Both the position numbers and the translations under genes were made by a program. 64,000 nt of DNA from Struthio camelus (taxonomy: Eukaryota; Chordata; Aves; Struthioniformes; Struthionidae). The notes under the pieces are model-generated. The model had not been told where the DNA came from and did no database searches. It saw only the letters and a program-made list of their open reading frames with translations. Shown here in pieces: positions 37,600 through 52,500 of the stretch (positions are counted from its first letter, which is position 1; the number at the start of each line of letters is the position of its first letter). Location: positions 5,944,001 to 6,008,000 of the forward strand of contig NC_090967.1 in assembly GCF_040807025.1 (NCBI RefSeq), read 5' to 3'.

Positions 37600-40500
37600 G
37601 TGAGCGAGCGCCGCCGCCCGCCGCGCCTCCCCCCCCCCCGCCCGCCCGCCCCCGGCGGAGGCGGAGGTGGAGGCGGGCGGGGGAGGGGCGGCGCCCCCCG
37701 CGGCTCCCCTCAGCCCCGGGGGCAGCGGCGCGGCGGGCGGGTGGGGGGGCAGCGCCCCCTGGCGGGGGCAGTTGGCGCCCTCCGCCCCGCTCCGCTCCGG
37801 GGTGGGGGGCGGCGGGGGCGGCCGGGGCCGAGAGGGGCCGCAGCATCCTCCGCAGAGCGGCACCTGCCGCCGCCCGGCCCGGCCCGCGGCGGGGGGGAAG
37901 GTGCCCTCTCCGCTGCCCCCGGGGCAGGCCCCGGTTTTTGAGGCGGCTCCCTGCCCCCCCATCCCACCCGTTTCAGGCCTTGTTTTTTGGGGGGAGAGGA
38001 GGGGGCTGTCCCTGCCCCCCCCCCCATTTAAGGCCCTTGTTTTGGGAGGGGTGTCCCTGCTCCCCTATTGCAGGCCCCGGTTTTGAGGGGGGGTTGCCCC
38101 TGCTCCCCCGTTGCAGGTCTCGATTTTGAGGGAGGGGTGTCCCTGCTCGCCTATTTTAGGCCCTGATTTTTGAGGGGGGGTTTGCCCTTGCTCCCCTGTT
38201 GCAGGCCTTGATTTTTGGGGGGGGTTGCCCTTGCTCCCCTATTGCAGGCCCTGATTTTTGAGGGGGGGGTGTCCCTGCTCCCCTATTGCAGGCCCCGATT
38301 TTGGGAGGGGGGGTATCCCTGCTGCCCTGTGGCAGGTGTGGTTCTGGGGGGGCCCCTCTCTCCCGAGGCACGGGCAGGGGAACCCCCTCACTTCTCCGCT
38401 GGGAGAAGCCCAGGTCAGGACCCGCTGCCCCAAGGCAGCGTGTGGTGGTGGGGAGCTCCTCTCCCCTGGGACAGACCCAGATTTTGGGGGGGGAAGGGGG
38501 GGAGTTCCAGCCTCACTCCTGCCCGTGTCGGGGGCCGCTTCCCTCGGCGCGGCCTGGAGCATCCCCTGCCCTGCCAGTGCAGCGCCCGGCTGAGGTCCCT
38601 GCCCCAAGCTGCTTGCAGGTAAACCCACGCCGTCCTGGCTCGGGGGGCGTGCGGGGTGCGGAGAAAGCGCCTGCGGGCGTGCGGGGACGCTGAGGGAGCT
38701 GCTGGGCTTAGTGTCACTGCTGTTGTTCCTGTTATACTCCAGTTGTCACCGGTGCAAATTGCTGCACTTCCAAATTGTTCTCGGCTTACAATGTCTCTGC
38801 AAACTGCTTCATTAGAGCTTAGTGGTGTAATAAATGCATTTTCCCAAACTTCAGATGCGTTTTCTGGTTTAGGTCTGCGTTTCAGAGCTTTTCTATATGG
38901 TTCTTGTCTCACCTGCTTGTGTCAATATTTTTGTTTCTGTTTTAATTGTTTAAAGAAAATTTACAAGCTTGTTTGTGGTTGCATGCTCGCAGGAATGGGA
39001 ACAAGAGAACAGAGTTGAATTTGCAGTAAAATGTTTCCTTTTATTCCTCTGTGTCAGAATAGGGTAAATATTTGATTTGCATTCATGCTGCTGCTGGTCA
39101 GACACAAAACAAAGGCATGCTAATTCTGTCAGTGTGGCTTGGTAAGGTGTAAGGTTGAAGCTTTGTTTGTGCTAAACTGTTGATATTTCACAGAGGATGC
39201 TGCCTGTAGTTACTATTACAGTTGAGAGCATGCTGAGAACAATTCAGTGAACGTTTGCAGTTGCTGGACTCTCCTTGTTTCTTGAACCTGTTATACTTGT
39301 GTAGCTCAGTACCTCAGGTTTTTAGCCTTTTGATCATCGATCCTTGGATACCACTCAAGAGCTGGATATTTCTAAGGGAGAGAGTTCTTGACATCTGCAA
39401 TTACAGATTGTCCTTTAATTAACTCTTACTGTTTAGCATTCACCTTCTTCAGGGTGAGGAGGTTCATATGTCAGAATCCTAGTTCAGGTTCTCCCAAGCT
39501 GAGCATTCCTAATCTAAGTTTGGCAGATGAAACTCCTCTTATTTTCAGGAACCTGGTATTGAGAAAGGACCCAAGATGAATAAGTTGTCTGAGGATTCTG
39601 GGTACTGAAGTGATGGAAATACTGACCAAATAGCTGAATAAAATGTCTCCTTTGTAGACTTTTTCTTCTAAATTCCATGATTTCATCTGTGTTCAAAATG
39701 CAGTATAAAAGCAAAAAGGGGTTAAGCACAACTTTGCTCTCATTTTCATTTGGCAACCAACACTTTGCTGTCAGTTTGAAAATGCGTTACTCAGTTTGTG
39801 GAAGCAGCCCAAAATTTCTGTTGCCTTTTCATTATTAGTAATTGTCTTTTTGCAATGTTTACCATCTTGTCTGTTTTATTGTTAGTTACTGGTCATAGCA
39901 GCGGCAGAGAACTACTGTTCCACCATTTCTTGTGCATACACATGTTTTTGAGCTTTCTTTCTGACTTGGTAGTCTTCCACCTATTTATGTTGTTCAGTCC
40001 ATCTGAGATTTTTAAGTTATGATGCATCTTTCTTGCCTGGTATAAAGCAGAGCGTGATATTAACTCCTCTTTTCTCTATTACCCTCACCATACTCATGGA
40101 AAAAAATTTCCCTTGAAAATTAGATCACTTTGATTTCAGAGATGTTCTCCTGAGTCCCATCTTTCAGCCGGCAAATTCAAGAATGCATTTTAGGTTTTCT
40201 GGGGGAGACAGAGCTTGGAAAGAGTCTGGGTGGCTGATAGAAGCACTGGATCTGGCTAATTGTCTTGTGAGCGGGACCTTGATGTTTATAATCCAGAGGT
40301 TTCTGGGAGTCCCATAGTGACAAAGTAGCTGAAAAGAGGAGGAGTTCTTTTCTCTGTGACATTGACTCCTATATTGTGCTTATGGGCCTGCTCCTTTCCG
40401 TTGTTGTTTAAAGCACGAACTTCTGGAACATCTTCTTGTGCTGATTTCTGTTTCAAGAATGGGTTGTTTACCAGGGCCTGCTCTCAGCAGAGCCCAGTGA

Positions 40501-43500
40501 TGCTTGCTACATTGCATGTTATTTCCTTACGCAAGGCTGTAGCTCCCTCTAAAATTGTATTTAACAAAACACTAACATACAAGATAGCACAAATAGTGTT
40601 GAGTAACCACAAATGGCTCCTCAAATGCTAGAGAGTTCAAGATTTTAAAAAAAACTTGGGCACAGCTTGTGACCTGCATTTTTAAGGTGATTCTTATCCA
40701 GTTAGAAATGCTCTCAAGACTCCAGTTTTTCTTTTATATATTGTTAAAGTCACTTGGTTTTGAGGGATTTGAGCCAGAGCTGTGTTTGAGCTCCCTCTTA
40801 TGGACTTTGCAGATTTACCTAAGAGAAAGACCCCCCCTCCTTCCTCAAGCCCCTGACCCTGAAACACCTGAGCCCCCAGTTACCCCCCACCCCCAAACTG
40901 GCTGGAGAGCTGTGCTGCTGTTGGTGATGGCTGGAACGTAGAGGGGGAGGGAAACAAATCAGGTTAATGGTAATGTTTGGAAATATTCTGCAAAATTCCA
41001 GCACTGCTTGTATAATCTTCTCATGTATGCGAAGCCCCCACGCAGGCAACTTGTGGAAGGTGTTTCGGTGAGCCTTCCTACTCATAACAGCACTCCTCTT
41101 AAGAGGACCTCTAAGAAGGTATATTCCTCCTTGACACACAATGTGGTTTTTGTGTTTCAAAGTACATATTCAATGCCCTGTCAGTCTACGTGGTGCTGCC
41201 TGACAGTGTTTGCCTGCATCTTTTAGGTGTTATCAAAAGTTGTGTATGCCTGTGTTGCTTTTTCAATTTATTGAAATCTATGTTGAGTAAAAAGTCAGCG
41301 TTCATATTTTAAACCTGAATATGAAGATCCAATTTTAGTTTAATTTTTTCAAGATTAAATGGAATATACTATAAAAGCATAGCTATCCATATATAGCCAT
41401 TTAACTGAAGTGAAATTAAATGAAAATCAAGTGAAAAAATTCATAGTTTGTACTCATATGCGTATTATATATGTGTGTGTATATATATATGCGCACAGGC
41501 ACACGTCTCTTCGGAATTTGTACTTATGAGTGAAACAATTGCTCTGCTTTTGTATTTGTTTCTATCTGCTGCAGAATGTCTCTTTGTACGTTCACAGATC
41601 ATACAGTTAAATGTAGATACTATGCAAAACAGTATTTAAAAGCTTAGTTAAATCAGGAATGCTAATCTGTACTTTAAAAAATGATAAATATTAATGATAC
41701 AGTGTCGCAATGATTCCTAATGTATTCAGAATTTTACTAAATAATTTGATTTAAAAAAAACTCCTGAGTAGGTAATAGTATTTTTGTATGCCTAAAAGAT
41801 ATTAAAGAAATGCATCAAAATCGGGACTGCTCTGCAAGCATGGAGGTTAATACTTTCCACTGGAAGTAGTTTTATTCAAGTCAATAGTATTGTGAGTTTC
41901 TCCAAAATGGAAATATTAATGTTGACTTCTAGCTCTATACAGTTTTGTGTTTGTTTTTGTTGTTTCTTTCTCAAATGCAGGGTTTGGACCCTGTATTTGC
42001 ACGTTTTCAGGCTAAGAAATAGGTCGCTTAAGTTTTGCCCATAATCTTCCCCTAAATAAACTGATGAAGTGGGACACAGAACGAGGCCTTGACGCTGTGG
42101 TTGACTCTTTGTGGATTGCCCCTGCTCTTCTCTGTTGCCCTCCTGAAGTCGGTTAGCTTCCATGCAGGCAAAGATGTTATCCATGTTGCAGCGTCTATAC
42201 TGCTGGCTGCGGGCGTGTTTGTTCTTTTGATACACACGGGTATAAGGCAAGTAATTGAACTGAATGTACTGAAATAATGGCGCTGTGTCATTAATTCTTT
42301 GAAAGAATTATTGTAAATCAGACAGTGAAATGTAAAGATGAACTGCCCACAAGGGCACAAAGAAGCTCTGTTCTCTTGCAACCCTCTGCTTTCCTTAACT
42401 TGTCTGAGCTGTCCAAGGTAAACAGCACAAGTCGACTTTTGATATGCCATGCTAGAGAAATGTGCGTGCTTTATTTAGCAGTGTAATATTTCTTCTTGTA
42501 AACTGACTCAGGTTTTGCGTTTTTTTTATTATTATTTCGAGGAGCGAATGACTTTTTTCATTATTCCATCGTAGCCACGCGTTACAGCTGCTTGCTTTTG
42601 CTCTGAGAGAAAGACTTTCTGTACGGCGGCCGGGTTCTTCTATGATCTAACAAATCTATGACCCTTGGGCACAAGAAACTAAATTGTACGGCTTTGATAT
42701 ATTTCAGTACGTTACTTGTAATTCATGAGAATAAGGTGGAACTTGATTCAGTGTGCTGCGTTTCAAAGTTTTCTATAGCTGCAGTGGTGGAGAATATTTG
42801 TAGTAATGTGTATATAAATGTTACTTATTTTGTAAGAGAATACATTCTCAAACTTACATACAGTCAGCTCTTCCAACTGCTGGAGACTGATTTTGAAGTG
42901 AATTACTGAGCTGCAAAACCATTTTTGTTGAGATGAGCTTTGCTTATAGTTAAGATCCTGAAAAGTTTTAGGTTTGGGTACTGATTTTTTTCATCCTTGC
43001 ATTTGCAAACTAAACTGTAGAGTTGAGATGACTTTGATTGCAAAATGTACAAGTTACAAACTTAACTATTGAAGTTAAAACATGATAGAAAATTCAGTGA
43101 ACAGGAGTTTGCCCTGTATTGATGTGAATTATGAATTGGCATCAGTAGGCTGGCATACATAAATAAGAATTATCTGCATAAAGAAAGAATTGTGAGAGTA
43201 GACTACAAAGCCATACAACAGGAACGGTTCCTTAGAGTATCTTTCAGGAATACGTTGCATTGAAAACTGATTGTAGTACTAAGGTGGCCTAGAAGCAGAC
43301 AAACAAAACCAAAAAACACACCTCCAAAACCAAACAGTGTCTCCCCGAAAAGCTCATCGCATGATTGTGTGAGAAGATGCAAATGTAGTTAAGTTTCTCA
43401 GTGAGGTGACTTTTTTTTAGTCTCGCAAACTACGTGTTGTGTTTTTTCACAAGGCAAAAAAGGAAATATGCACCAGAAATTTTCCTGGCACTTAGATTTT

Positions 43501-46500
43501 TTTTCTAACCATCTTGGACTACCTGTGCTGATTTAGTAAAAACTTTATTGTGCTGTTCGTCAAATAGCTACCTTTAGCCCTGAGCATTTGCCTTTGGCGC
43601 AGGTAGCGGCTGCCCAGCGCGCTGTGCCATCCCGTCCCTCCTCGCGTCAGGGCGAGTTTCTGCATGGCGCTGCGGCGGCTTGCGCCAGGGAGGTGACCCA
43701 CGTTAAAATCGAACAGATGGGGTTGGGGTTTTTCTTTGAGGTGAGCTTTAGCCTGGGCAGTTTCCTGCTCTGACTAGACATGAAAGTTGTACTGTAAGAA
43801 ACTATGGAGTACTTCTAGATATTTCCACTGTAGCAGTAAAATACTAATTCAGCCAGAAGTAGACCATTTTCTCAAAAGTGATCAATGGAAGTTTAAACAA
43901 AATGTCTTAAAGGCTAAATATTTGTCTTAGCTTACTGTTATTTATCTGTAATTGCAAAGGAGTGTTTTCGTGAGCTGAATTATAGCAGTTTTGTCAATCT
44001 CCCTGGAAGTATTGATCAGAGCGTAATGATATGTTCCATGCTGACATCAATATTTTTGTACCTAATGCACAGTCTGAAGCTCAAATATACCTCAGTGCAC
44101 TTTTTCAGTAAATGTGATACTGTCTCTTAAAAAAAAAAAAAAAGGCTTTTTGTATTTAAAATAACATTTCTGATTGTAATGGTTGGAAATTTACCCTAGC
44201 GTTTTTGTCAACGGCCTGGGGTAGCCTTTGCATTGCAGTCAGGGGTGCATGGTAGTCGGCAGGATTGGAGTAAGTGGGTGAAAAGAAACAAGCTGTCAAG
44301 ATCTAGTGGGGTTTTTTTGTGAATATAAGCTTGCAACAGCATTCACCTTGTGACAGCAACCAGTTGCGACCTGAGTGCAGCTTCCCTTGTTTTCTTTTGG
44401 TCTAAACCACTTGCATTTCCATAAACAAATGCTGTCCCAGAGGCTTTTGGTGTAAGCTTGAGGTGGTAGCCAAACTGTAAGTATCTGTTAACTCATTAGC
44501 TAAGATCTGTATTTGACAGTGCGTGGAACTTAATATTTAAAATGTTGCTTTGATTTGTTTTTAATGGTTTGCATAGCATAGTTAGCACTGTGTGAATGAT
44601 ACCCAGGAAGAAGATTTTTGTCAAGATCTCCAGTGGCACTTGTTGGGCCAAATGAGCGTTGCAAAAGAGCATGTTTGTCAACCAAAGATGTTTTTGTATG
44701 ATCTCATTGTTACTTTATAAATTATAAAGTTGTAACTGAATGTTGATAATAGTCTTGTTCTGTAAATTATTTCCTAGGAACTAAAAATTCTTTTGCATGT
44801 GCCAGAGCAATACTTTGCAATAAAAAAACATCACCCACTCACAAACATAGGTCTTAAATAATGAAGTAGAGGACAATGAAATGATGCATTCCAATTTTAG
44901 GTATCCTCACCTGCATCTCTTATGTTTTGTTACTAGGAAAATAGGTTTTCAGTAAGTTTGGCTTGCTATCGGGGCGGGAAGGGGTGAAAACTGAGAAGAT
45001 ATTTTCCAGGTTTTTTTGATTATTTGCCATGTGACTTTCCTCACCTGCAAATGGATGTATTTCTACAGCGCTGTATGATCCTTGTATAGAAATATGTATT
45101 TTACAGGCAAATTTTCTCAAAATGTGTATTTCGCTTTCTTGCCTGTTAGTTCTATCACTTCTGTGGTGACTGGGAACATACCCTCTGTGATCTGCCTGCT
45201 GGACTCATCTTGATTTTAGTACGGTTACTTGTCAGTACATAGTTACAAGATATATTAATGGCAAACTGCAGTGCTATTAGATGAATTTTTCCATTAATTT
45301 GGATACTCAGCATACAAGTAATTTACTATTAGTGGTAGAATTGTTTTCCTCAGATTCTCAGGGATTCAAAGGGAAGGGAATTTGAGTTGTTTTTCCAAAA
45401 GATAAGTATTTTCAGGCAGATGATTGCATAGCACAGCTCAAAGTGGATTGGTTATTTGTGACACAACTTACTGTACATTGACGTTTCTTAAGTCGCGTTG
45501 TTTTAGAAGCAGCCTCTTGCAGTAATGTAAAGCTCTACAGAGGAGTCTTCCTTTCTAGATCTGGAGTCCTTCAAGCGGTGTTTCTGCACCTCCTGTAAGC
45601 TGAATTGGGGAAAAACTCGGTGGCAGAAGGAAAGACTACACTTATGTAATAATACTGACTTTTCACCTTTTCTTTCTTTCCTTGCAAAGACTCTTATAGT
45701 CTGTATTCATGGTATCCATTCAGCAGCCATTAATTACTGGAGTGTTGTTACCAGGTTTTTCTTTTTACTGTTCTTACATTCAATGGACAGTGATTGTCCG
45801 TATTGATTTTTTTTTTTCCATCACAATTCCAGGATAATATAATCTAATGTAATGCAAACTATTCCCCCCCCCACCCCAAACTTGCCTCTGTGGTGTTCCT
45901 CCGCTAGTGAGGGAAGAGTAAAAATAACATCTTAAATATTGCCCAAGTTTTCACCAGCCTACTCAGATTCAAATGTCTTATTGACCTTCTCATTGTAATT
46001 AGATTTGTTCACTTGTGCAGTGAAATGATTACATTGTAAGAGCTTTTTGCATTCGAAGAATTTTGATTCTAATGACAGGGATTTTTTTTAATACCTACCG
46101 TATTGTCTGATGCCTCATCTTAGCGCTACAAACAATTTCTTGAGCTGTAATATGAGGGCTTAAGGTTGAGCAACAGCAGGAGCAACCTGAGGAATCGCTG
46201 AAGGGAAGAACGTGCTGCAAAGGCAGTGGGGTTTTGCGGGGTCGAAGCGTTGTCGCTGTATCACTGACTGAAGGTCGCTGCTAGGTGGCTTTCTCAGTGT
46301 GGGATCCAACATGATACTGGGCAGCAGCTAAATCACATTTACTCTGTAACAGTAGGTTTTTTACTATACTAGGTGTGCTTGTGGCTACCTATGAATGTAT
46401 AGATAGGTGTTCCCAGTCTTAATAAACTTCAAAGAATGTAAATGTGTCCTGTTTGTCTTAATTTATGAAACTTGTAGGGTTACATAACTGAATTTTCATT

Positions 46501-49500
46501 CTTTGGCTAAAAATAAAAAATGGAACATAAAAGCTATTTTTATCTTGCTTAATGAGGGCATCTCTGCTTTTATTTTATCTTTTCTGAAGCGCTTCAATAG
46601 GAGAAGCAGGCATGGTTTAGGAGCTTTTTTTTTTTTTTTTTTTTGGGCTGGTCATTTCATTTTGTATCATTCTCTGAAATGTTGTCCATCAGTCAGCGAA
46701 CAGACATGTTGGCCTACTCAGAACAAGTATTTTCTTTAAAAGTACATTGTTAGCTAATTATGATCAATGAAACAATTAAGATTTTGAAAGCGTAGCACTA
46801 GATTTAAATATATCAGGAAGGCAACAAATTCTTTTTGGTATCAAATACTGTATGAACCTCAAGTATGAGTTCTCTGTGAAGTGTTATATTTAATTATCAG
46901 TAACATACGTACTTTATTTTGAAACCTTTCAGAAAAGAAGGGTGGCACTTGCAGAACTGACAAGGGATCTGGTTTGTTTTTTAAAAACAGTGCAAATCAG
47001 GTTTGGTTCATATTGTAGCTTAGCTTGGCTCTACGCCCGGTGATAGAGCAGAACTCTGAAGAATAGTCACTATTTTAAGTCTCTAGTTGTGCTGTATCCT
47101 GTTTTTACTTGCTACTCAGTTGTGACTGTTAAATTTTAAACTGTAAACTTTTGTTCACCAGAAATAGCAGAGTGTTTTTAAACATAGAATAAGAGTCTGT
47201 GTATTACATTGTATTTTATATTTTTGTTCTATTTACAAGTTCTGCAAGGTATGATCTTGTTGATTCTTTGCCCTCATAACGCAATGCATCAAATAGTTCA
47301 TATTAGCTGATTTTTCTGGAGAATATTAAATACATCCAAGAAGTGCTCCAGTTCTGAGTCCAACTGGTACCAAACAGAATTTTAATTTTTTTTTTCCTGT
47401 GTTTAAATACTACCATCCTCTCTCCCCTTGCTTTTTCCCTACAAATGTTAAACACTTTGGTTCATTCTGCTTGGTTTGTCTGGAGTGTAAGGCAAACTCA
47501 TGGTGATGTATAAATAATGACTATATGTTAGGAAGTGAGATCTTTTGACTAGTGAATGAATTCTAGAAGACATCTGGGACTAGGAGGTTCATAATTTCGA
47601 TAACCGTGTTTCACTCACAATTTTATAGCTGAGACAATCTAGGGAGCCGGTTTCAACACATGAAGGAGAATCTAATGGTGCTATGGAATTTGTAGATGAC
47701 TCATAACAGGACAAAACAGTCTAGTTAAGTGATTTAAGGTCTTAAATAATCCCTTCAACAGGAAGGTGAAGAAAACATCATGAACTCATGAGTAACGATT
47801 GGCTCTCTTGGAACGCGAAGAGCACAGTGATCGCTAGTTGGCAGGGACTCCAATGATTCCTGTTCAAGTGTTGCTGATCAATATGTATCGCAGCTCTTAT
47901 GAATGAAATTTATTTACTGGACTGTAATGATCTTAACAAAGCAATATTACAGTTACCAGTTGCCAGAAGTTTATTTTAAGTTGCGTTATGGTTGTGACCT
48001 TTTGCAATTAAACTCAGTTCAGCTCTCTGGGCTAGGGCTGTGTCTGACGTATTTTCAGATTTACTTTTTCTCCTGTTCTGTGCTCTTTGCAACATGAATC
48101 AGCCAAGTGACCAAGATGGCTTCTTGAAGAGAAGAAACTTAGGACAGCATAACTAATGCACAGGCCTCTTGAAACTGAGAGAAAGTCGCTCCTTCCCTTT
48201 GCAGTTCTTTGTTTTATGAAGGTAGTGGCCGTAAAAACAGAACGGTTTTAAATAGTCCCCAAAACAAACCTATACCAATACTTTCCTCAGATGGCCAGCA
48301 TTATCATAGATATTAGAGATAAGAACTTGTTCCATCGTCTCATTTCCACTTTTCAAAGCGCAGACTCCTTCAGTACTGCCTTAATCTTGTAGAGGTTTTT
48401 GTTGAGCTGCAAGGGACTCGTGTAGGTGTTTGAGTGGACAAACACCCTTTGAGTCGTCGTGGTTAGTGGTAAGGGACTGAAATTGTAGCGTATTTAGGAA
48501 ACACAAGACAGTAAATGGTTCCCTCTTCAGAAAGTCTGGGCGTATGTACTATGTCAGGTAATATTTAAGCTTAATCAGGTTTATAACATCTTAAGTCTAA
48601 GATAGCTTGTTATCCTTCTTCCTCCATCTAGAGGATTTCATTATTCTAATGGTAAAAAGGCTGCCTTCTCGTTTCCAGTTTGTTTTTTCATGGCCTCTGG
48701 GGAGAGCTCCTGTTTCCTTTCAAGTTTTGGTTCCATGAGATAGAGTGAACTAATGTAAGGGATCTTTGCTGCCAAAAGGGGAAGGATTCAGTTTCCCCTT
48801 CCTGTGCGTGCAGACCCTCGTACTCCGTTCATCCGAGCCGGGAAGCTCGGAGGCCGAAGCCTGGTTCTGGTCCTTGAATATGTGGCCTTGCATTTTGTTG
48901 TTAATTTCTAAAGTTTTTGAGAGAATTGGGGTGTTTTAATGCATTGAGGAAAGTATTGATTCTTGGACAATATTGGATTTGGTAGTACACTGTAGCTATC
49001 CGCTGATAAAAATCAAGCGCAGTCCTGGGCTTGCATCTGGGAATTCTGGCTCTGTTCGGCTGTTAGCAGTGAAGGGTTTGCTGGAAGGTGTTTCAGCCTG
49101 GCAAAAACAAGGTTGTCACTGTTTTGTGTCTGCTAAATTTCAGCAGGTTTCTTTCCCCAAAATAACAAATCAATTTTTTCCTTTAATTTGTATTCTTACT
49201 GAATACGCTTGGGCTGAATTGTACTTTTTTTTTTTTTGGTGCGTCCTGACATGTCTATGTGTTAATGGAACAAATACTTGAAAGTGACTTAAATGACAGA
49301 TAGGGTGATGGAAGAGTAAACAGTGATGCAGCAATTCTAAAAGCATGGGTTCAAATCCAGTTCATACCATATGTCTGGATTTTTTCGTGGTAATTTTCAC
49401 TTAGTTTGTAGTAGACATTTGGCTTCCTGTTTTGGCTTGGTAGTATTTTTCTCTGTAATATCTATTGCACTAGGATACTAATAGCATTACAAGGCCAAGT

Positions 49501-52500
49501 ATGATTGGCAGAGGCAACAAGGGAAACTTTTGCTCTACTTGTCCACGCTTTTGTGTTCCTAGCCAGTGTTAAAATCTTTGCTTTTATGAAAATAAAAACA
49601 TGCTAAAACTCCCCCCCCCCCCAAAATTGCAAAATATTTTGTTATAAAGCTAGTGATGGAATATTTTAAATCCCAAGTGACCCAGACAGAGCAGCTGCTA
49701 TCACTGCAGATTATACCTTTCCTCTAAACTTCAGGCTTCATTTCCTTTACCAGTCTTCCTGGAGGAACAGCTGTGCATTTGGATCCAGTGCTGCTGTTGA
49801 ATCAGTACTTTAAACTGCAGGAAATAAGTTACTTTAAAAATCTGGCTTGATGGCCTTTCTTCCTGATTGTGACAGCACAAATGAGAGAGAAAGGCAAGGG
49901 ATTTGCTTTTCTTTTTCTTTAGTGTTTATCTGTGCAGTCTCCCTCCGTTAGCTGAAGGAACTGTGAGGAAGCTAGTTGCACTCTTTCTGTTCTAGTATTA
50001 CTCTGTATACTTCTGTATATTTATAATTTTTTTTAATCTAGCTCTGGTTAAGCCACGCTTCTGTGGGTGTAAGGGATGACAGGGAAAGTAGCTAAATTTA
50101 GTCATCTAATTTTGAATTACTTGGAAAATGAAACTAAAGGGTTAAAATTGCAACTAGAGGTCTTTCTCTTTTTTACCCACCTGTTCAGCTATTAGATAAT
50201 GTGTAGGTAGATTTTTTGGTCTGTAACATCTAAATAATGAAAGTCTTTATTTGCAATAAATTGTCAAAACTGTGAGCACTATAAACATGGGCAGCGTTAA
50301 CTTACCAGTTGTACTCAAACTATAAGAGCATTATGTAGATTAAAAAGTCAAGCATTCCCAAAGTCTTTCCGATCTTAATTCATCCCCTTGTGCATGAACA
50401 GTTTGCTAGTCTTTAATTAATCTATCAGACATTCTCCCCCTCCCCCATGAGGCTGGGACCCCTGCCTCTTTCAGCACAAAATAGATAATTAAACATCTTG
50501 CTTTATCCACGTCGTTCAGTGTATAGTTCTAGGCCTTGGAGTACACCAGGCAAACTTTGGTTTGGTGATAGGATAATTAAGCCCATGAGGAAGGCCTCTG
50601 TTGCTTACATTATTAAAGGACCTGAATAGTTCAGGAACAACTTAATCTTTACAATATTCTGGTGTGATGATTCCCATTTAATAGAAGGATGACTAAGATG
50701 CAGGCATTAAAGCAAAAACATTGATTTTTTGAATGTCCAGTTTGATACACTCCAGGGGGAAGAAACGAACAACGATGGGGCTTGAGTTTTTGAAAGTGCT
50801 TTATACGCACATAGCACAGGTCCTGCTCGCTGCAGGAGCAGCAACCGTGACCCCAGTTAGCAATTTTGACCGACCCCAATATTTTGTGCTGAGTAACCTA
50901 AAAATCAGTAAGTGCTGCTGAAAAATGTTTTTAATTAGTCATGTCGTGTCACAGGGCGCTTTGGTGGCAGAGGGAAGATAGAAACGCCTGGTTGCTGTAA
51001 CCATGAGGCCCTCTTCTCTTCTTGTTCTTTTGACTCATTCTGTTCGTACCTTTCAGCTTCCGCAGGAGCGAAGATGAGGTTTATTCAGATATCAACTTTC
51101 TGAAGTATGGTGTGGAATTACACAATACAGCTGAGCTAGCCTAGCAGCTAAATGCTGAAAAAGCAGTCCTTTTCTTGGCTCTAGCTGCGTGCTCCTGTTC
51201 CCCATCTGCTAGCGAAAGCTCCTCTGGTTGTGGGGTGAGCAAATGAAGAGAAACCAAGCTAACCCACAAAACTCTTCTGCTAGTTCGGCTTCTTCAGCCA
51301 GATGAAGTCATATGCAAGGAGACAGGCAAGGTTATACAGCTCTTCCGGGGCAGGCAAGGCAGTCAGAGCACGGGCACTATGTTCTCCATGGCCTGATCTC
51401 CTTAGCTGTATTAGAGAACTACATCCACAGTTGCTTTCAAAACTTCTTGCTGTTAATAACTTTCTATTTCTTCTCATTGTTGATATTAATTTTAAGCTCT
51501 TGGCTTTAATGCGATTCCATCTGGGTGTGTTGATATAGAGATGGACTGACAGCTGAATGTCTGCTGTGATTTATGAAGCTGTGGCGAGCAGATTTAAATT
51601 TTCTTCCTTTTTTTTTTTTTGGCTTACCAGGATGCTCTCTGATTTGTTAATCCATCCTCATTTAATGAAGTGAATTCTAGACAACTTCCATGGTGGGCTG
51701 TTTTAGTAAATGAGCAGTTATTTGGATGTATGTTAATTTTAGAAATTAATTGGAAAGAAAGTGCAGAGTTTTAAAAGTTCACATTATAATATGAATTTCA
51801 TAATTTTAACAGGGTTAAAATATTTTAAAAGGGTTTTTTGGGGGGGAGAGAGAAGCCAAACTGTTTCGTTGGTCAGAGTGGTTAGTTAATATTTGGGTAG
51901 TTTTCAGCAACATAGACACACAAATACAAAGAACTTAAATTTAATAGTTGGCTAATTAGGTGATTTTTAGCTCCTGGCTATATTGCCACTGAGTCTAAAC
52001 AGAATAACTGTGAATCATTAAATTTGGTGTTAACTTATCTTTCTTTTTAAGACTATATTTACTTTTATCAACGTGAGGATTGTGAATGGGAAGAAATCTC
52101 CCTTTGAAGAAAATACTTCCATTGGGATTTTGAGTAACTGACTTTCCTTGTGGGTTTGTTTAATTTAGAGTTTAATTTCATGCTGGAGAAAGAAGCCAGA
52201 TTAGTAGTTTTGGAGTCTCCCTGCCTTCTGCTCGCTCGCAGAAGCGGTAGAGGACACCCACTGCACCTGGAAAATGTCTCCCCCACTGCGCTGTGTAGCT
52301 TGAAAAGTCCAGTCCTGCAGATAGGAGGGTACTTGGTCTCTACTATCTGTTTTTGGCTGCTCTGCTGAGATGACTAACCAAAACGGTAGTAAAGTGATTT
52401 TTCATTGAGGTGGACCAAGAGTTGGGCTGTTGAGTTCGTTCCTAGGGACTGATCAGAAAATAGCAGCGACATATTCATGGGAATGCCAAGTCAATCCCAG

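Noticed and set aside
36910..37941. 343-codon open frame over the CRTC1 promoter and exon 1
   Set aside because: It reads through the promoter, exon 1 and intron 1 and bypasses the exon 1 donor. Only the segment [10 protein letters not shown]...LTRAHR is coding by homology.
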